From contig CANNDD010000001.1 of the NCBI GenBank assembly GCA_947503285.1, positions 310,001 through 374,000 of the forward strand: a DNA stretch of 64,000 nucleotides, written 5' to 3'. The DNA is from an uncultured Croceitalea sp. (GTDB lineage Bacteria; Bacteroidota; Bacteroidia; Flavobacteriales; Flavobacteriaceae). A program made the translations under genes and the position numbers. This document shows positions 53,038 through 61,751 of this stretch, in pieces (positions within the stretch are counted from its first letter, which is position 1; every line of letters starts with the position of its first letter). The notes below the pieces were generated by a model that was not told the DNA's origin, did no database searches, and saw only the letters and a program-made list of their open reading frames with translations.

Positions 53038-53418
53038 TTAGCACTTGTTATGATACTGATCTTGTCGTAACCTTACTGCCCTAAATGAATACAAAATCAA
53101 ACTGCCCAGTGCCAACATGGCAAATAAAATACCTAAAAAGAGTATATAGGTAGCGGCTTGTATGTTGATACCTGTGCTAGTTGAGACCCCCAATAAAAGG
53201 GCGGAAATCACAAAACTACCTACTGAAAGATATAGAAAAACCATCGCTTTATTGATAAGTTTAAGCTGCCGCAATTTCCGCTCAATCAGTTTAGAACTGC
53301 CCCCATCTTTTATCAAAAGCTTGATTTCCCTGCTTAAGTCTATCATAATGTTCGAGGTTGATAAAATAAGCAGGCAGATACCTGGCAGTATGGTTATGGG
53401 TACATACCATTCTTCCAT
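53038..53418 (-). CDS. DUF2721-like small membrane protein
   Basis: A 126-residue protein with an N-terminal helix (ITILPGICLLILSTSNIMI), a charged middle segment (LIERKLRQLKLINKA) and two further membrane helices. The ILPGI-xLLILSTSN start resembles the DUF2721 family. The C-terminus ends with basic residues and a Cys. It is 5 nt downstream of the Grx-like gene and 15 nt upstream of the crp-like gene, so the three form an operon. Function unknown. Confidence 0.7.
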   Translation of the reverse strand: MEEWYVPITILPGICLLILSTSNIMIDLSREIKLLIKDGGSSKLIERKLRQLKLINKAMVFLYLSVGSFVISALLLGVSTSTGINIQAATYILFLGILFAMLALGSLILYSFRAVRLRQDQYHNKC

Positions 53419-53423
53419 GTTAA

Positions 53424-53951
53424 CTATTTACTATACTTTTTGTCATATACGTCCTTTTCCATTGTTCCATCAATACCATTTTCGATTTGGTATGAGGTTA
53501 GAAAACCAAGTACCGCTTTTTTATATTCATCGGCTACGTGAATATGTTTTTTGTTGGCATCCATGTAAACCTCAAAACATAATAACCCAAAATCTTTAAA
53601 ACCATGTACACAGATTTTCACAATATTCTTGTCGATTTTTCTTTTGGTTATAGTGTATTTTTTGTCATTTACGGTCACTAAGGTTTTTCCGTTCGACAAG
53701 TTAGCAGTTGCCTCTTGTATAACAACGTCTATCAAGTCTTGCTCTTTTGGTTTTCTGAGTTTTGTGTTTTTGACCACCAATGTTGGAAACCGTAGGCGAC
53801 CACTTTTGTAGTATTTTGACAATAAGAATTGATTTTCCTCGCTTTCGCCAATATCGTAACAGACATGGGGTATACCATTGTTCTTAAGCCAAGACTGATA
53901 TGCCAACGTTTGTATGCTATCAGCAATTCCAAAAAGTTTTACGGGTTCCAT
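53424..53951 (-). CDS. glutaredoxin-like domain protein lacking the CxxC motif
   Basis: The protein has 175 residues from the ATG at 53951. Residues 1-60 read KLFGIADSIQTLAYQSWLKNNGIPHVCYDI...GRLRFPTLVV, the layout of a glutaredoxin with its cis-proline strand (FPTLVV), but the redox-active CPxC position reads DSIQ. Thiol-disulfide activity is therefore not expected. Residues 60-175 form an unrecognised beta-rich region. Cytoplasmic. It is first in an operon with a DUF2721-like membrane protein and a Crp-like regulator. Confidence 0.6.
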   Translation of the reverse strand: MEPVKLFGIADSIQTLAYQSWLKNNGIPHVCYDIGESEENQFLLSKYYKSGRLRFPTLVVKNTKLRKPKEQDLIDVVIQEATANLSNGKTLVTVNDKKYTITKRKIDKNIVKICVHGFKDFGLLCFEVYMDANKKHIHVADEYKKAVLGFLTSYQIENGIDGTMEKDVYDKKYSK

Positions 53952-54003
53952 AAGCAAACTTTTTTTGAATAGCGCGAACTATTTTATTATTTGGGTTTAT
54001 TAC

Positions 54004-57000
54004 TTAAAAAGGCAAACTGAGACCAAAAGTGAAACGCCCTCCGTCATCAGAAGCAAAATAAGCCAGATTCAAGGCAGAAAAACCACCTAGGGAGAAATAC
54101 ATGCCGCCTCCTGGTGAGGTATGCCAAGTTGAAGAGGTATCATCTTGTATCCAGACCCTACCATAATCAAAACCACCATAAACCCCCATTGAAATGGGGA
54201 TGATCCCATTGCGTAGACGTCCTAAAGATAACCGTAGGTCCGTGCTATGTGCAAACGCCCTTTTTCCTGTAAAACGTTCTTGTCGAAAACCCCTCAATCC
54301 ATCACCATCGCCAAGAGTTGCTCCTTGATAGAATTCAAAATCATTTCCAAAATTGATATGTCCCCTCATTTTTGACGCCAGTACCAAAACCCCTTTTTTG
54401 TCCACTTTGGTAGCTGCCCTCAAATAAGGGAGGGCGTATGCAAAACTTCTATCATTATCGATATTGCTTTTATAGCCTAAAGTAATACCCCAACCAATAC
54501 CACTCTTTGAGACAATGGACTGGGCAAGGTTATCATATAGATATGTGAACTCACCACCTATAAAACTTTGTCCGTCAAAAACATCTTCAGAAACGTCGGC
54601 CGTTTCAATGAACCGACCAAGGGTTCGTTCTACTTCAACACTTTCATAGCCCACACCTACGCGTACTTCGCTGCCATGATAACCACGAAACACCAATGAA
54701 GGCATTACAAAGAATCGTTCTCTACGCACCCTATTGAAATCGGTGCCTAAATCGTCATCAAAGTTTGGGGTATCATTACCGATACCAAAAAAGTTATCTG
54801 TAAAATTAGAGCTACTGTATCCAGCTTCAAGTCCGAAATTCACATTATTGAAGATATGTGCGAATTCTCCCGAATAAAATATTTGCGCACTCCTAGTCTG
54901 AAAAAAGTAGGTCACCCCTAAATGATGGTCATCGGTAAATGGGTTTCGCACCAAAGAGTTTTTTTGAAAATTATACTGCAATCCGACACCCAAACCATCA
55001 TCTGGATCAAAACCGATCAAAGGTGTGAATGTGCTCAAATCCCTTCTATGCTTTTTAAAATAATAGGTATTCAGATCTGCATTATCAGACAACATCTTGG
55101 GTACTTTGCCCGTAAAGGTGTTTTCTTGTGATTTGTAGTCGTAAACCTTGATGTTCTTTGAATTTTCAACTTCGTAGCGATCATTGCCATTTCCACCAAT
55201 GATCTTGATGTGAATACGTTTTTTTCCATCGCCATCTACCCGAAACACATCTTCATCACCAAGACCATACACCCAAATCTCACCGGTATTGGCATTGTCA
55301 TAAGACACATCCCAAAACAAATCACCTTTTACACCATCTTTAAAGCGATACCCCTTAATATGGGTTTTACCGTCAGCTACCCTAGAAATCTCAAAAAGGT
55401 CTTTATCATCGGTACCTGTAACCAGAATGCACTGTGAGAGATATTCATATACATCAATGGCATTCTTTTCAATGTTGGCAAGCCTTCCCTTTAACGCAGT
55501 CTTGACCCGTTGCACTTTCTTTTGATCCATTTCTGGCGGTATATTTTTGAATGCCTTTTCAATGATGTCATTCGTAATATGTTTTTTTATGAACCTGGCC
55601 TCGGCAATCCAATCTTCTTTAGTATGGTTCTTTAATACCGCTAAATCGACGTCATCACCGGCATCATTGTACCACTTCACCGAATTATAGGTACCGTCAT
55701 AACGTTGCATAAAACGCAAGGGAGGGGTCAAAACCGTTAAGGAACGTAAAATAAAGCCGTCAAAATCTGAATATACCTGATCCCTATCCCTTGGAATGGG
55801 TTTGTAAAACGAAGTACCATCTTCCCTTTTATACTTTGCCCACTTCCATTGGTCGGCATGACGATCCCAATCACCAATAAGGTTGTCGAAGATCCGGGTT
55901 CGAATGTATAATTTCTCGTCAATACTTAAGCCCTCTTTATCCCGTAATTCTTCGAATAGTTTCAATGTGCTTACAATTTTATCACTTTCGCCTAAAGTGG
56001 TCACATCTTCTTGCCCTTTGGTCAATCGCTCTTCAATAAAGTACAGCTTATCGCCATAATCTTCATTGTACCCCCCTAACGCTTCTTGTTTGGGTATGTA
56101 ATACAATTCAGGATTCGGGTGTAATATACCAACTGCATCGGCCAAATCGCCTATAGTCAATGCGCCATAAGGGTTTGCGGTCGTCCAGTAATCTTGAAGT
56201 AATTGTACAAAATACGTCTCTTCGACATCGGGTTTCAAATATTCCGTTTTGAAAAGAAAATATTGAATAAAGCGCAACGCACTTTTTTTAACGCTACGCA
56301 GGGCAAATTCCCTTCCTTCGGTATTAATAAGCCTAAGGGAATTGGTTTGATGCCCCCCGCCCTTTCTTAGGGGTTTCAAACCTCCATACAACGTGTCCAA
56401 TAATGCGGTTTTGGCATTAATTTTCGTACTGTAATCCTTTCTATAATGGGCACCCCAAAGAGCTTTGTAAAAACCCGATCTTTTTAATTCTTCTTCGGTA
56501 TATATGGATGCCTTGACATATTGGGGCGTTTCACGCTCTTTATAATCAATGGTAGCAGTATCCTCTTTATCGGCAGCGCGTATTTCTTTATCAAAAACAC
56601 TGAATGCATAATTGTTGGTGTTGTCAAAAAAACTGACCCAAAGCGAACCATCGGTAAATTGCGTAATTTTCGTAAAACCCAAGTTCGATGAACCGAAGCC
56701 ATCTTTTTTAGCTGCGACACGCTCGGCTTTTGCGCCAGCACCCGCTATTATCATCGGAATACCTTTCTCCCTAAAAAACTGAAGGTTTTTGTCATGTGCG
56801 CTTAAAAAAACGACATTATCGGCCTGTCTGGCAATGGTAATTAGCCGTCGACTGAACTCTTTATATTTTTGATTACTTAAATCTTTCGGATTGATGCCAA
56901 AACTGAATCGTGCCCCATAACGCCCATAACTCTGAGCGGGGTAGTGCATGGCCACAAGTACCGTTTTGCCTTCGCTTTTTTTGATATTACTTTCTACTTC

Positions 57001-57594
57001 AACGTAAAACTCTTCTTTGGTCCTTATTTCGCAATTAAGGTTGATTCCCGGGTAACGGTTCCAGTCCATAATCGCCCATCGCGAGTCTAAAATCAACAAA
57101 TCGACTTGTTCATTGACCTCGATTCGTTCAATAGGGCATCCATCTTTGGGTAAAAAACTCTTCTTACCCAAGGCTTTCGTAATATACTTTTTTTGATTCT
57201 CGATACCTGAAAGGCCAGAAGCCCAATCTTCATCACCAGGCACAAAAATCGTTTTGCCATCAAAACCCTTGGCCATATTTATCAGGGTGGTCAGATTTGC
57301 CTCGGCGGTCTTGTACGACTCACCGCCTTTGGAGGGGAATCCCTTTTTTGAAGCACTGTTGCCTAAGAACAGTACCGTGGTATTTTTTGTTGCCCCTGAA
57401 GCAACTTTAGCCGCGAGGGCATCCAAATTCCTTTGCGCTTCAGCCGAATTTTGGTTTGCCCCATAATCCCCTAAGCCATAGAAAGTGTGGGCGATTTGTT
57501 TCGCAGGCAATCGGTCTTGTGCCAAAAGTGTTTTTGAGGTGGATACCGTTAGAAAAAAGCAGATCAGTATTTTTAAAAGTGCTGGTTTGTTCAT
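54004..57594 (-). CDS. degenerate metallophosphatase domain fused to a BamA-like outer-membrane barrel
   Basis: The protein has 1196 residues with a signal peptide (ILICFFLTVSTSKTLLAQ). Residues about 30-320 look like a calcineurin-type phosphoesterase, but its motifs are altered: GLGDYGA, LGNSASKKG, PGDEDW where GNHDW is expected, AMHYP, and SAHDKNLQ where GHxHNLQ is expected. Catalysis is therefore doubtful. A middle region of about 500 residues precedes a C-terminal Omp85/BamA-like surface-antigen barrel (residue 860 on) ending in FTFGLSLPF with terminal Phe. It is 10 nt downstream of the HtrA-like gene. Outer-membrane location; function unknown. Confidence 0.82.
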   Translation of the reverse strand: MNKPALLKILICFFLTVSTSKTLLAQDRLPAKQIAHTFYGLGDYGANQNSAEAQRNLDALAAKVASGATKNTTVLFLGNSASKKGFPSKGGESYKTAEANLTTLINMAKGFDGKTIFVPGDEDWASGLSGIENQKKYITKALGKKSFLPKDGCPIERIEVNEQVDLLILDSRWAIMDWNRYPGINLNCEIRTKEEFYVEVESNIKKSEGKTVLVAMHYPAQSYGRYGARFSFGINPKDLSNQKYKEFSRRLITIARQADNVVFLSAHDKNLQFFREKGIPMIIAGAGAKAERVAAKKDGFGSSNLGFTKITQFTDGSLWVSFFDNTNNYAFSVFDKEIRAADKEDTATIDYKERETPQYVKASIYTEEELKRSGFYKALWGAHYRKDYSTKINAKTALLDTLYGGLKPLRKGGGHQTNSLRLINTEGREFALRSVKKSALRFIQYFLFKTEYLKPDVEETYFVQLLQDYWTTANPYGALTIGDLADAVGILHPNPELYYIPKQEALGGYNEDYGDKLYFIEERLTKGQEDVTTLGESDKIVSTLKLFEELRDKEGLSIDEKLYIRTRIFDNLIGDWDRHADQWKWAKYKREDGTSFYKPIPRDRDQVYSDFDGFILRSLTVLTPPLRFMQRYDGTYNSVKWYNDAGDDVDLAVLKNHTKEDWIAEARFIKKHITNDIIEKAFKNIPPEMDQKKVQRVKTALKGRLANIEKNAIDVYEYLSQCILVTGTDDKDLFEISRVADGKTHIKGYRFKDGVKGDLFWDVSYDNANTGEIWVYGLGDEDVFRVDGDGKKRIHIKIIGGNGNDRYEVENSKNIKVYDYKSQENTFTGKVPKMLSDNADLNTYYFKKHRRDLSTFTPLIGFDPDDGLGVGLQYNFQKNSLVRNPFTDDHHLGVTYFFQTRSAQIFYSGEFAHIFNNVNFGLEAGYSSSNFTDNFFGIGNDTPNFDDDLGTDFNRVRRERFFVMPSLVFRGYHGSEVRVGVGYESVEVERTLGRFIETADVSEDVFDGQSFIGGEFTYLYDNLAQSIVSKSGIGWGITLGYKSNIDNDRSFAYALPYLRAATKVDKKGVLVLASKMRGHINFGNDFEFYQGATLGDGDGLRGFRQERFTGKRAFAHSTDLRLSLGRLRNGIIPISMGVYGGFDYGRVWIQDDTSSTWHTSPGGGMYFSLGGFSALNLAYFASDDGGRFTFGLSLPF

Positions 57595-57604
57595 AGTCTA
57601 AATT

Positions 57605-58705
57605 TTATTCGGTCTCTAAAAAATTGCGTCTAGTTTCAGATACATCGATATCAACACTGTATTCTTTACCCTCGCGTAAATAACGTATCACCATTTTGTT
57701 CTTATCGGCCTTTTGACGCGTTGCCTCTTGCAAGCATTCAATATGACAGGTCGCATGGTCATCGATGGAAATAATGATATCCCCGCCTAGAACCAATTTT
57801 CTTCCGGCTACTTCAGCATTAATGAAGCCTGCTTTGAGACCTGCCTTTTCAGCGGGACTACCCACTGCAACGCTTTGTACCAAAACACCGCCCGGAAGTT
57901 CCCTGTTGAAGACCTTGGCGAATTCCTCTTGTTGCAACAACACCCCATCTATCCCTATCCAAGGTCTATCTTCAAACGACAGAATATGTTTTGCGGTGTT
58001 GATGGTCACTGCCATACCAATACCCTGAAAACCACCTGAAACGGTCAATATACTAGATGCTATACCCACGACTTCCCCTTGTGAGTTGAATAAAGGGCCT
58101 CCACTGTTACCGGAGTTTATTGCCGCATCGGTTTGTAAAAACTCCACTTTTACAGAGCCGTCATAGATTTTATCAAACCCCCTAAATGCAGAGATGATTC
58201 CTGATGAAAAAGAATTTTCCATTCCGTACGGACTTCCAATGGCGTAGATGTTCTGACCAACGGCCAAATTATCTGAATCACCCATGGTGGCATGATAGAG
58301 TGTCTTATCAGGAATCTCCAATTTCAATAAGGCAATGTCGGCAGTAGGTTCACTGAACAAAACCGTTGCCTTTCGAAGTTTACCGTCTTGGGTCTTGACC
58401 ATGATATCCGTAGAGCCATTTACGACATGTGCCGCTGTAAGAATATGACAATCACCTGACACTAAAACCCCAGATCCCAATCCACCTCGGCGCCCAGGTC
58501 CTTTATTGGAGATAATCGTTGATTGGGTATATATGGTTACAACGGCTGGTAGCACTTTTTGATAAAGTTTGGCCACCGATTTTTCAGTGGCTTCAAGATT
58601 GGCCGGTATTTTTCTTTGTAACGGTTTAATATGGTCCATTTCTTGGGCAATACCAAAGAAAACCGTCATGCTTGTTACGATACCTAAGATTATGCTTCTT
58701 CTCAT
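57605..58705 (-). CDS. HtrA/DegP-like serine protease with PDZ domain
   Basis: The protein has 366 residues from ATG 58705 with a signal peptide (IILGIVTSMTVFFGIAQ). The S1C trypsin-like triad is TAAHVV (His), ADIALLKL (Asp) and NSGNSGGPL (Ser). One PDZ domain (about 260-350) follows with the SPAEKAGL motif. One PDZ is fewer than in E. coli DegP. It degrades or refolds misfolded envelope proteins. Its start overlaps the gap stop by 4 nt (ATGA), so translation is coupled to gap. Confidence 0.92.
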   Translation of the reverse strand: MRRSIILGIVTSMTVFFGIAQEMDHIKPLQRKIPANLEATEKSVAKLYQKVLPAVVTIYTQSTIISNKGPGRRGGLGSGVLVSGDCHILTAAHVVNGSTDIMVKTQDGKLRKATVLFSEPTADIALLKLEIPDKTLYHATMGDSDNLAVGQNIYAIGSPYGMENSFSSGIISAFRGFDKIYDGSVKVEFLQTDAAINSGNSGGPLFNSQGEVVGIASSILTVSGGFQGIGMAVTINTAKHILSFEDRPWIGIDGVLLQQEEFAKVFNRELPGGVLVQSVAVGSPAEKAGLKAGFINAEVAGRKLVLGGDIIISIDDHATCHIECLQEATRQKADKNKMVIRYLREGKEYSVDIDVSETRRNFLETE

Positions 58706-59700
58706 TGGTTCTTGATTTCTAGGATTTGACGCACCATTTGATTGGTAAAACCCCACTCGTTGTCATACCAGGTCATTATTTTGAGTAAATCACCATCTAC
58801 GACTCTGGTCATACTCAAGTCAACCGTAGAGGCAAAAGGGCTTTGAACAATATCTGAAGATACTATAGGTGCTGTTGTTACATCAAGTACATCGGCATAA
58901 CGTTCGCTATTTGCCTCTTCGACCAAAATTGCATTTACCTCTTCGACCGTAGCCGGTTTGGCCAAAACAAAGGTCATATCGGAAAGCGAACCAACAGGGA
59001 TTGGAACGCGAATGGCAACGCCATCAAATTTACCGGAATATTCTGGCAAAGCTTTGGTGGTGGCTATTGCAGCCCCTGTAGTGGTGGGTACTATATTTGC
59101 AGCACCGGCCCTACCCATCCTGAAATTTTTCTTTGAAGGTCCATCGACCATGGCCTGTGACGCAGTATAGGCGTGAACCGTGGTCATAATGGCTTTATGA
59201 ACCCCTATTCGTCTTCCCAAAATTTCTACAATCGGACTGATATTATTGGTCGTGCAGCTTGCACACGAAAATATACTGGTATGGCCATCTTGTGAGTTTA
59301 CCCCATGTACTACCGTAGGGGTGTCGACACTTTTTGTCGGGGCGGAAATAATAACGGTTTTCGCACCGGCACGTATATGCTTTTCGGCATCTTCATATTG
59401 GGTAAATACACCCGTACTCTCGATTACGAGGTCTACGCCATTGGTTTTCCATGGCAAGTTCTCAGGGTTACGCTCACTACTGTAGGCTATTTGTACTCCA
59501 TTGACTATAAGGTTGCCATCATCAGTATAGTCAACCTCATTTTGGTAAATGCCGTATACTGAATCATATTTCAACAAGTAAACAATGTTGTCTATGGGTA
59601 CAATGTCATTTACGGCTACGACTTCTACGCCATCGGTCTCTGAAATAATCTTTAATGCAGCCCGTCCGATACGGCCCATTCCATTGATTGCAATTTTCAT
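58702..59700 (-). CDS. gap: glyceraldehyde-3-phosphate dehydrogenase
   Basis: A 332-residue type I GAPDH of central glycolysis. The NAD-binding NGMGRIGR is at the N-terminus, with Asp32 in AVNDI favouring NAD over NADP. The catalytic Cys149 is in SCASCTTN. WYDNEWGF ends the catalytic domain. It is first in an operon with htrA and the metallophosphatase-barrel gene. It is shorter in insert regions than some paralogues, but no residue is missing. This is probably one of several gap copies in the genome, which cannot be checked here. Confidence 0.95.
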   Translation of the reverse strand: MKIAINGMGRIGRAALKIISETDGVEVVAVNDIVPIDNIVYLLKYDSVYGIYQNEVDYTDDGNLIVNGVQIAYSSERNPENLPWKTNGVDLVIESTGVFTQYEDAEKHIRAGAKTVIISAPTKSVDTPTVVHGVNSQDGHTSIFSCASCTTNNISPIVEILGRRIGVHKAIMTTVHAYTASQAMVDGPSKKNFRMGRAGAANIVPTTTGAAIATTKALPEYSGKFDGVAIRVPIPVGSLSDMTFVLAKPATVEEVNAILVEEANSERYADVLDVTTAPIVSSDIVQSPFASTVDLSMTRVVDGDLLKIMTWYDNEWGFTNQMVRQILEIKNQ

Positions 59701-60261
59701 TAGTGTAGTTTTTAGGTTAACTATTAGGGTTCTTTAGTTTATGACTTTTAAAAATATGTTTCAAGTAATCACCACGGGTGTTCTTCGAATCGAATTACAA
59801 TGAACGATTAAAAACATATATGGGGAATCTTTAAATATAACAAGTAATTCAGTTTAATGGATGCCTACATTTTCGCGCATGGTACCATTGGATTTCCAGC
59901 TTCATATAAGGATTTCAACCTTCCCCCTCACCTTTTTGTAATTTTTAGCTTGCAAAGAGGGCTCTTGTAGCCCTCTTTGACAAACTAACCAACCTAACCA
60001 AACACTAATTCTATCTCGAATTGCCAAATTTCAGGAAATCACTTTGCTCCCTTATCCCTTGACAATCCTTAAAATTGGATACTGTTGGATGAAAACAAAT
60101 TGATCATGCTCAATTCAACTGCTATAGTACTCCTGATAATAATGCATTAAAATTTCTCAAAACCGGGTCTTTGACCTTAAACTTAAAATAGGCCCCAAAA
60201 TATTCCAAACAGTACCGAACGAGCATGATCGTTCTCTTAAATTGTGATGATTGTATTGATT
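59701..60261. other. 561-bp intergenic region upstream of gap
   Basis: It carries the gap promoter and a long leader. A 10-bp stem hairpin (59954-59978) is the only structure I can point to. No ORF of quality is present. On the minus strand the hairpin is preceded by a T/G-rich GGTTAGGTTGGTTAG stretch. Confidence 0.55.
59954..59978. other. hairpin in the gap upstream region
   Basis: AAAGAGGGCT and AGCCCTCTTT pair perfectly around a 5-nt loop, without a following T-run on either strand. It lies about 255 nt before the gap ATG. It may be a leader structure or a terminator of a short transcript. Confidence 0.5.
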
Positions 60262-61146
60262 TCATATAGCTTCGTTGTTTAAATTCAAAGTACCTTTATC
60301 AAGGCTTTCTACATTTTTATTGCGATAATCGATGGGTGTCATGCCTACATGCTTCTTAAAGAACCTAGAAAAATGTCCGGCATGTTGATAACCCAGCTCA
60401 TGGGTTATCTGATCTGCTGTTTTAGGGGTATTCAAGAGAAGCCTTTTAGCCTCTAAAACGATTCGTTCATGCAATACCCTTGAAGGTGGTTTTGTACCAT
60501 ACCGCTTAAATAGGTTGGCCAATGTTTTAGGGGACTTAGAAAGCATTGAAGCATATTCTGCCACTTGATGCTTCTCGCGAAAGTGATTCTCGATCAAATC
60601 ATTATACCTTCGTATGGTCTGCAGTTGGTTTTGCCGAATAAAGGGAAGGCAGTTATCATCTAAGACTATGGTATTGGTTTTGACAAATAGTCTTTTCAAA
60701 ACGTACCGTAACATTTCTTCACATAGCTTATCGCGTTTATTGAATTCATCTAAAAAACAGTTGAACATCGTTGCATATTCAGATGCTTCCCCATCTTTAA
60801 GTGTTATTTTAAGCGGTTGCTTTGGGCCATAATACCAAAACCAGTAGAAAGATACCTCTTCATCATTGTCTTGCAGTGAGAAAAAGGTTTTATTGAAGGC
60901 AACTGCTTTTAGGTTCTTCGATCTCAAATTAGGGACACTCAAGCTTTGCAGGGGTTTGCAAAATAATAGTTCATTTTCCTTTAGCTCGAATTCTTTTCCA
61001 TCAACAATAATATTCGCACTGCCCGATTCACAGAATACCACCTTATAAAATGCGGAATCCATAAACAAAGGGCGATACGAAATATTTGAAAAGTCAGTGT
61101 AGATTAGAATACTACCATCCGATTTATTTACATATTGATCAATCAT
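60262..61146 (-). CDS. AraC-family transcriptional regulator 2
   Basis: A 294-residue AraC regulator paralogous to the one at 44468. It has a cupin-like sensor (residues 1-155) and double HTH with AEYASMLSKSPKTLANLFKRYG and ITHELGYQHAGHFSRFFKKHVGMTP. The final NKNVESLDKGTLNLNNEAI tail is extra. No metabolic gene is adjacent: gap lies 561 bp downstream and the NtrC-type regulator is divergent at about 600 bp. The target is unknown. Confidence 0.9.
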   Translation of the reverse strand: MIDQYVNKSDGSILIYTDFSNISYRPLFMDSAFYKVVFCESGSANIIVDGKEFELKENELLFCKPLQSLSVPNLRSKNLKAVAFNKTFFSLQDNDEEVSFYWFWYYGPKQPLKITLKDGEASEYATMFNCFLDEFNKRDKLCEEMLRYVLKRLFVKTNTIVLDDNCLPFIRQNQLQTIRRYNDLIENHFREKHQVAEYASMLSKSPKTLANLFKRYGTKPPSRVLHERIVLEAKRLLLNTPKTADQITHELGYQHAGHFSRFFKKHVGMTPIDYRNKNVESLDKGTLNLNNEAI

Positions 61147-61696
61147 ACCTTAAATGTTCTCGTTGGATAATCATAATTGATTAGCTACAAGCCAAGGTTG
61201 TGCCAGAAAAACATATAATTTCAACTAATTGATAATAAGTATTTTACAAATTACAGTGGTTCTTTGATACTATGGTATACATACAAGATATTGTACTATC
61301 ACACTATTTAGGTTTTTAATACTGATCTACCGAAAAAAGAAATTCATATTTGGCCTGAATAATCTTCCCATCAATTTTTAATTGGTTGATATTAAGCGAA
61401 AAAGAGCACAGTGGATGTCAGTCAGATCGTTAAACAAAAAGCATGAAATTATCTTCAATAACCTGAAATTTTAATTGGAAAAAAACCATCAAATCGAAAA
61501 AAGTATTTTTTTTCACAAAATTCTCCTGCCTTGTTTATTTTTGCATTCTTAGTATTTAGTGTTACCGGTACACTCTAAAAACCTGCTTTCGGGGACTTAT
61601 ACAACTTTCAGACTTCTTAATAAGATTTGGAATATTCAAACGGTTCCTATGAAGTAATAGCAATACACTCAGTGAGTTTTCCTTAAAAGTAATAAT
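61147..61696. other. intergenic region between AraC 2 and the NtrC-type regulator
   Basis: AT-rich. It contains a consensus -7 box TATTTTTG at 61536-61543 on the plus strand, which predicts a leader of about 200 nt before the regulator. I see no other gene or strong structure. Confidence 0.5.
61536..61543 (+). promoter_or_regulatory. -7 box upstream of the NtrC-type regulator
   Basis: TATTTTTG matches TAnnTTTG. The predicted transcript start lies near 61548, about 200 nt upstream of the response regulator start. Confidence 0.45.
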
Positions 61697-61750
61697 ATGA
61701 AGACTAAACGTGCATTTTGTTTAAGCATTAACAAATACAACAATAAGTAA
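61697..61750 (+). CDS. 17-codon leader ORF before the NtrC-type regulator
   Basis: ATG 61697 opens a 17-codon ORF (MKTKRAFCLSINKYNNK) whose TAA ends one base before the regulator ATG at 61752. The basic, short peptide has no domain. The placement suggests a translated leader that couples to the regulator start, but chance is possible. Confidence 0.3.
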   Translation: MKTKRAFCLSINKYNNK

Positions 61751-61751
61751 C

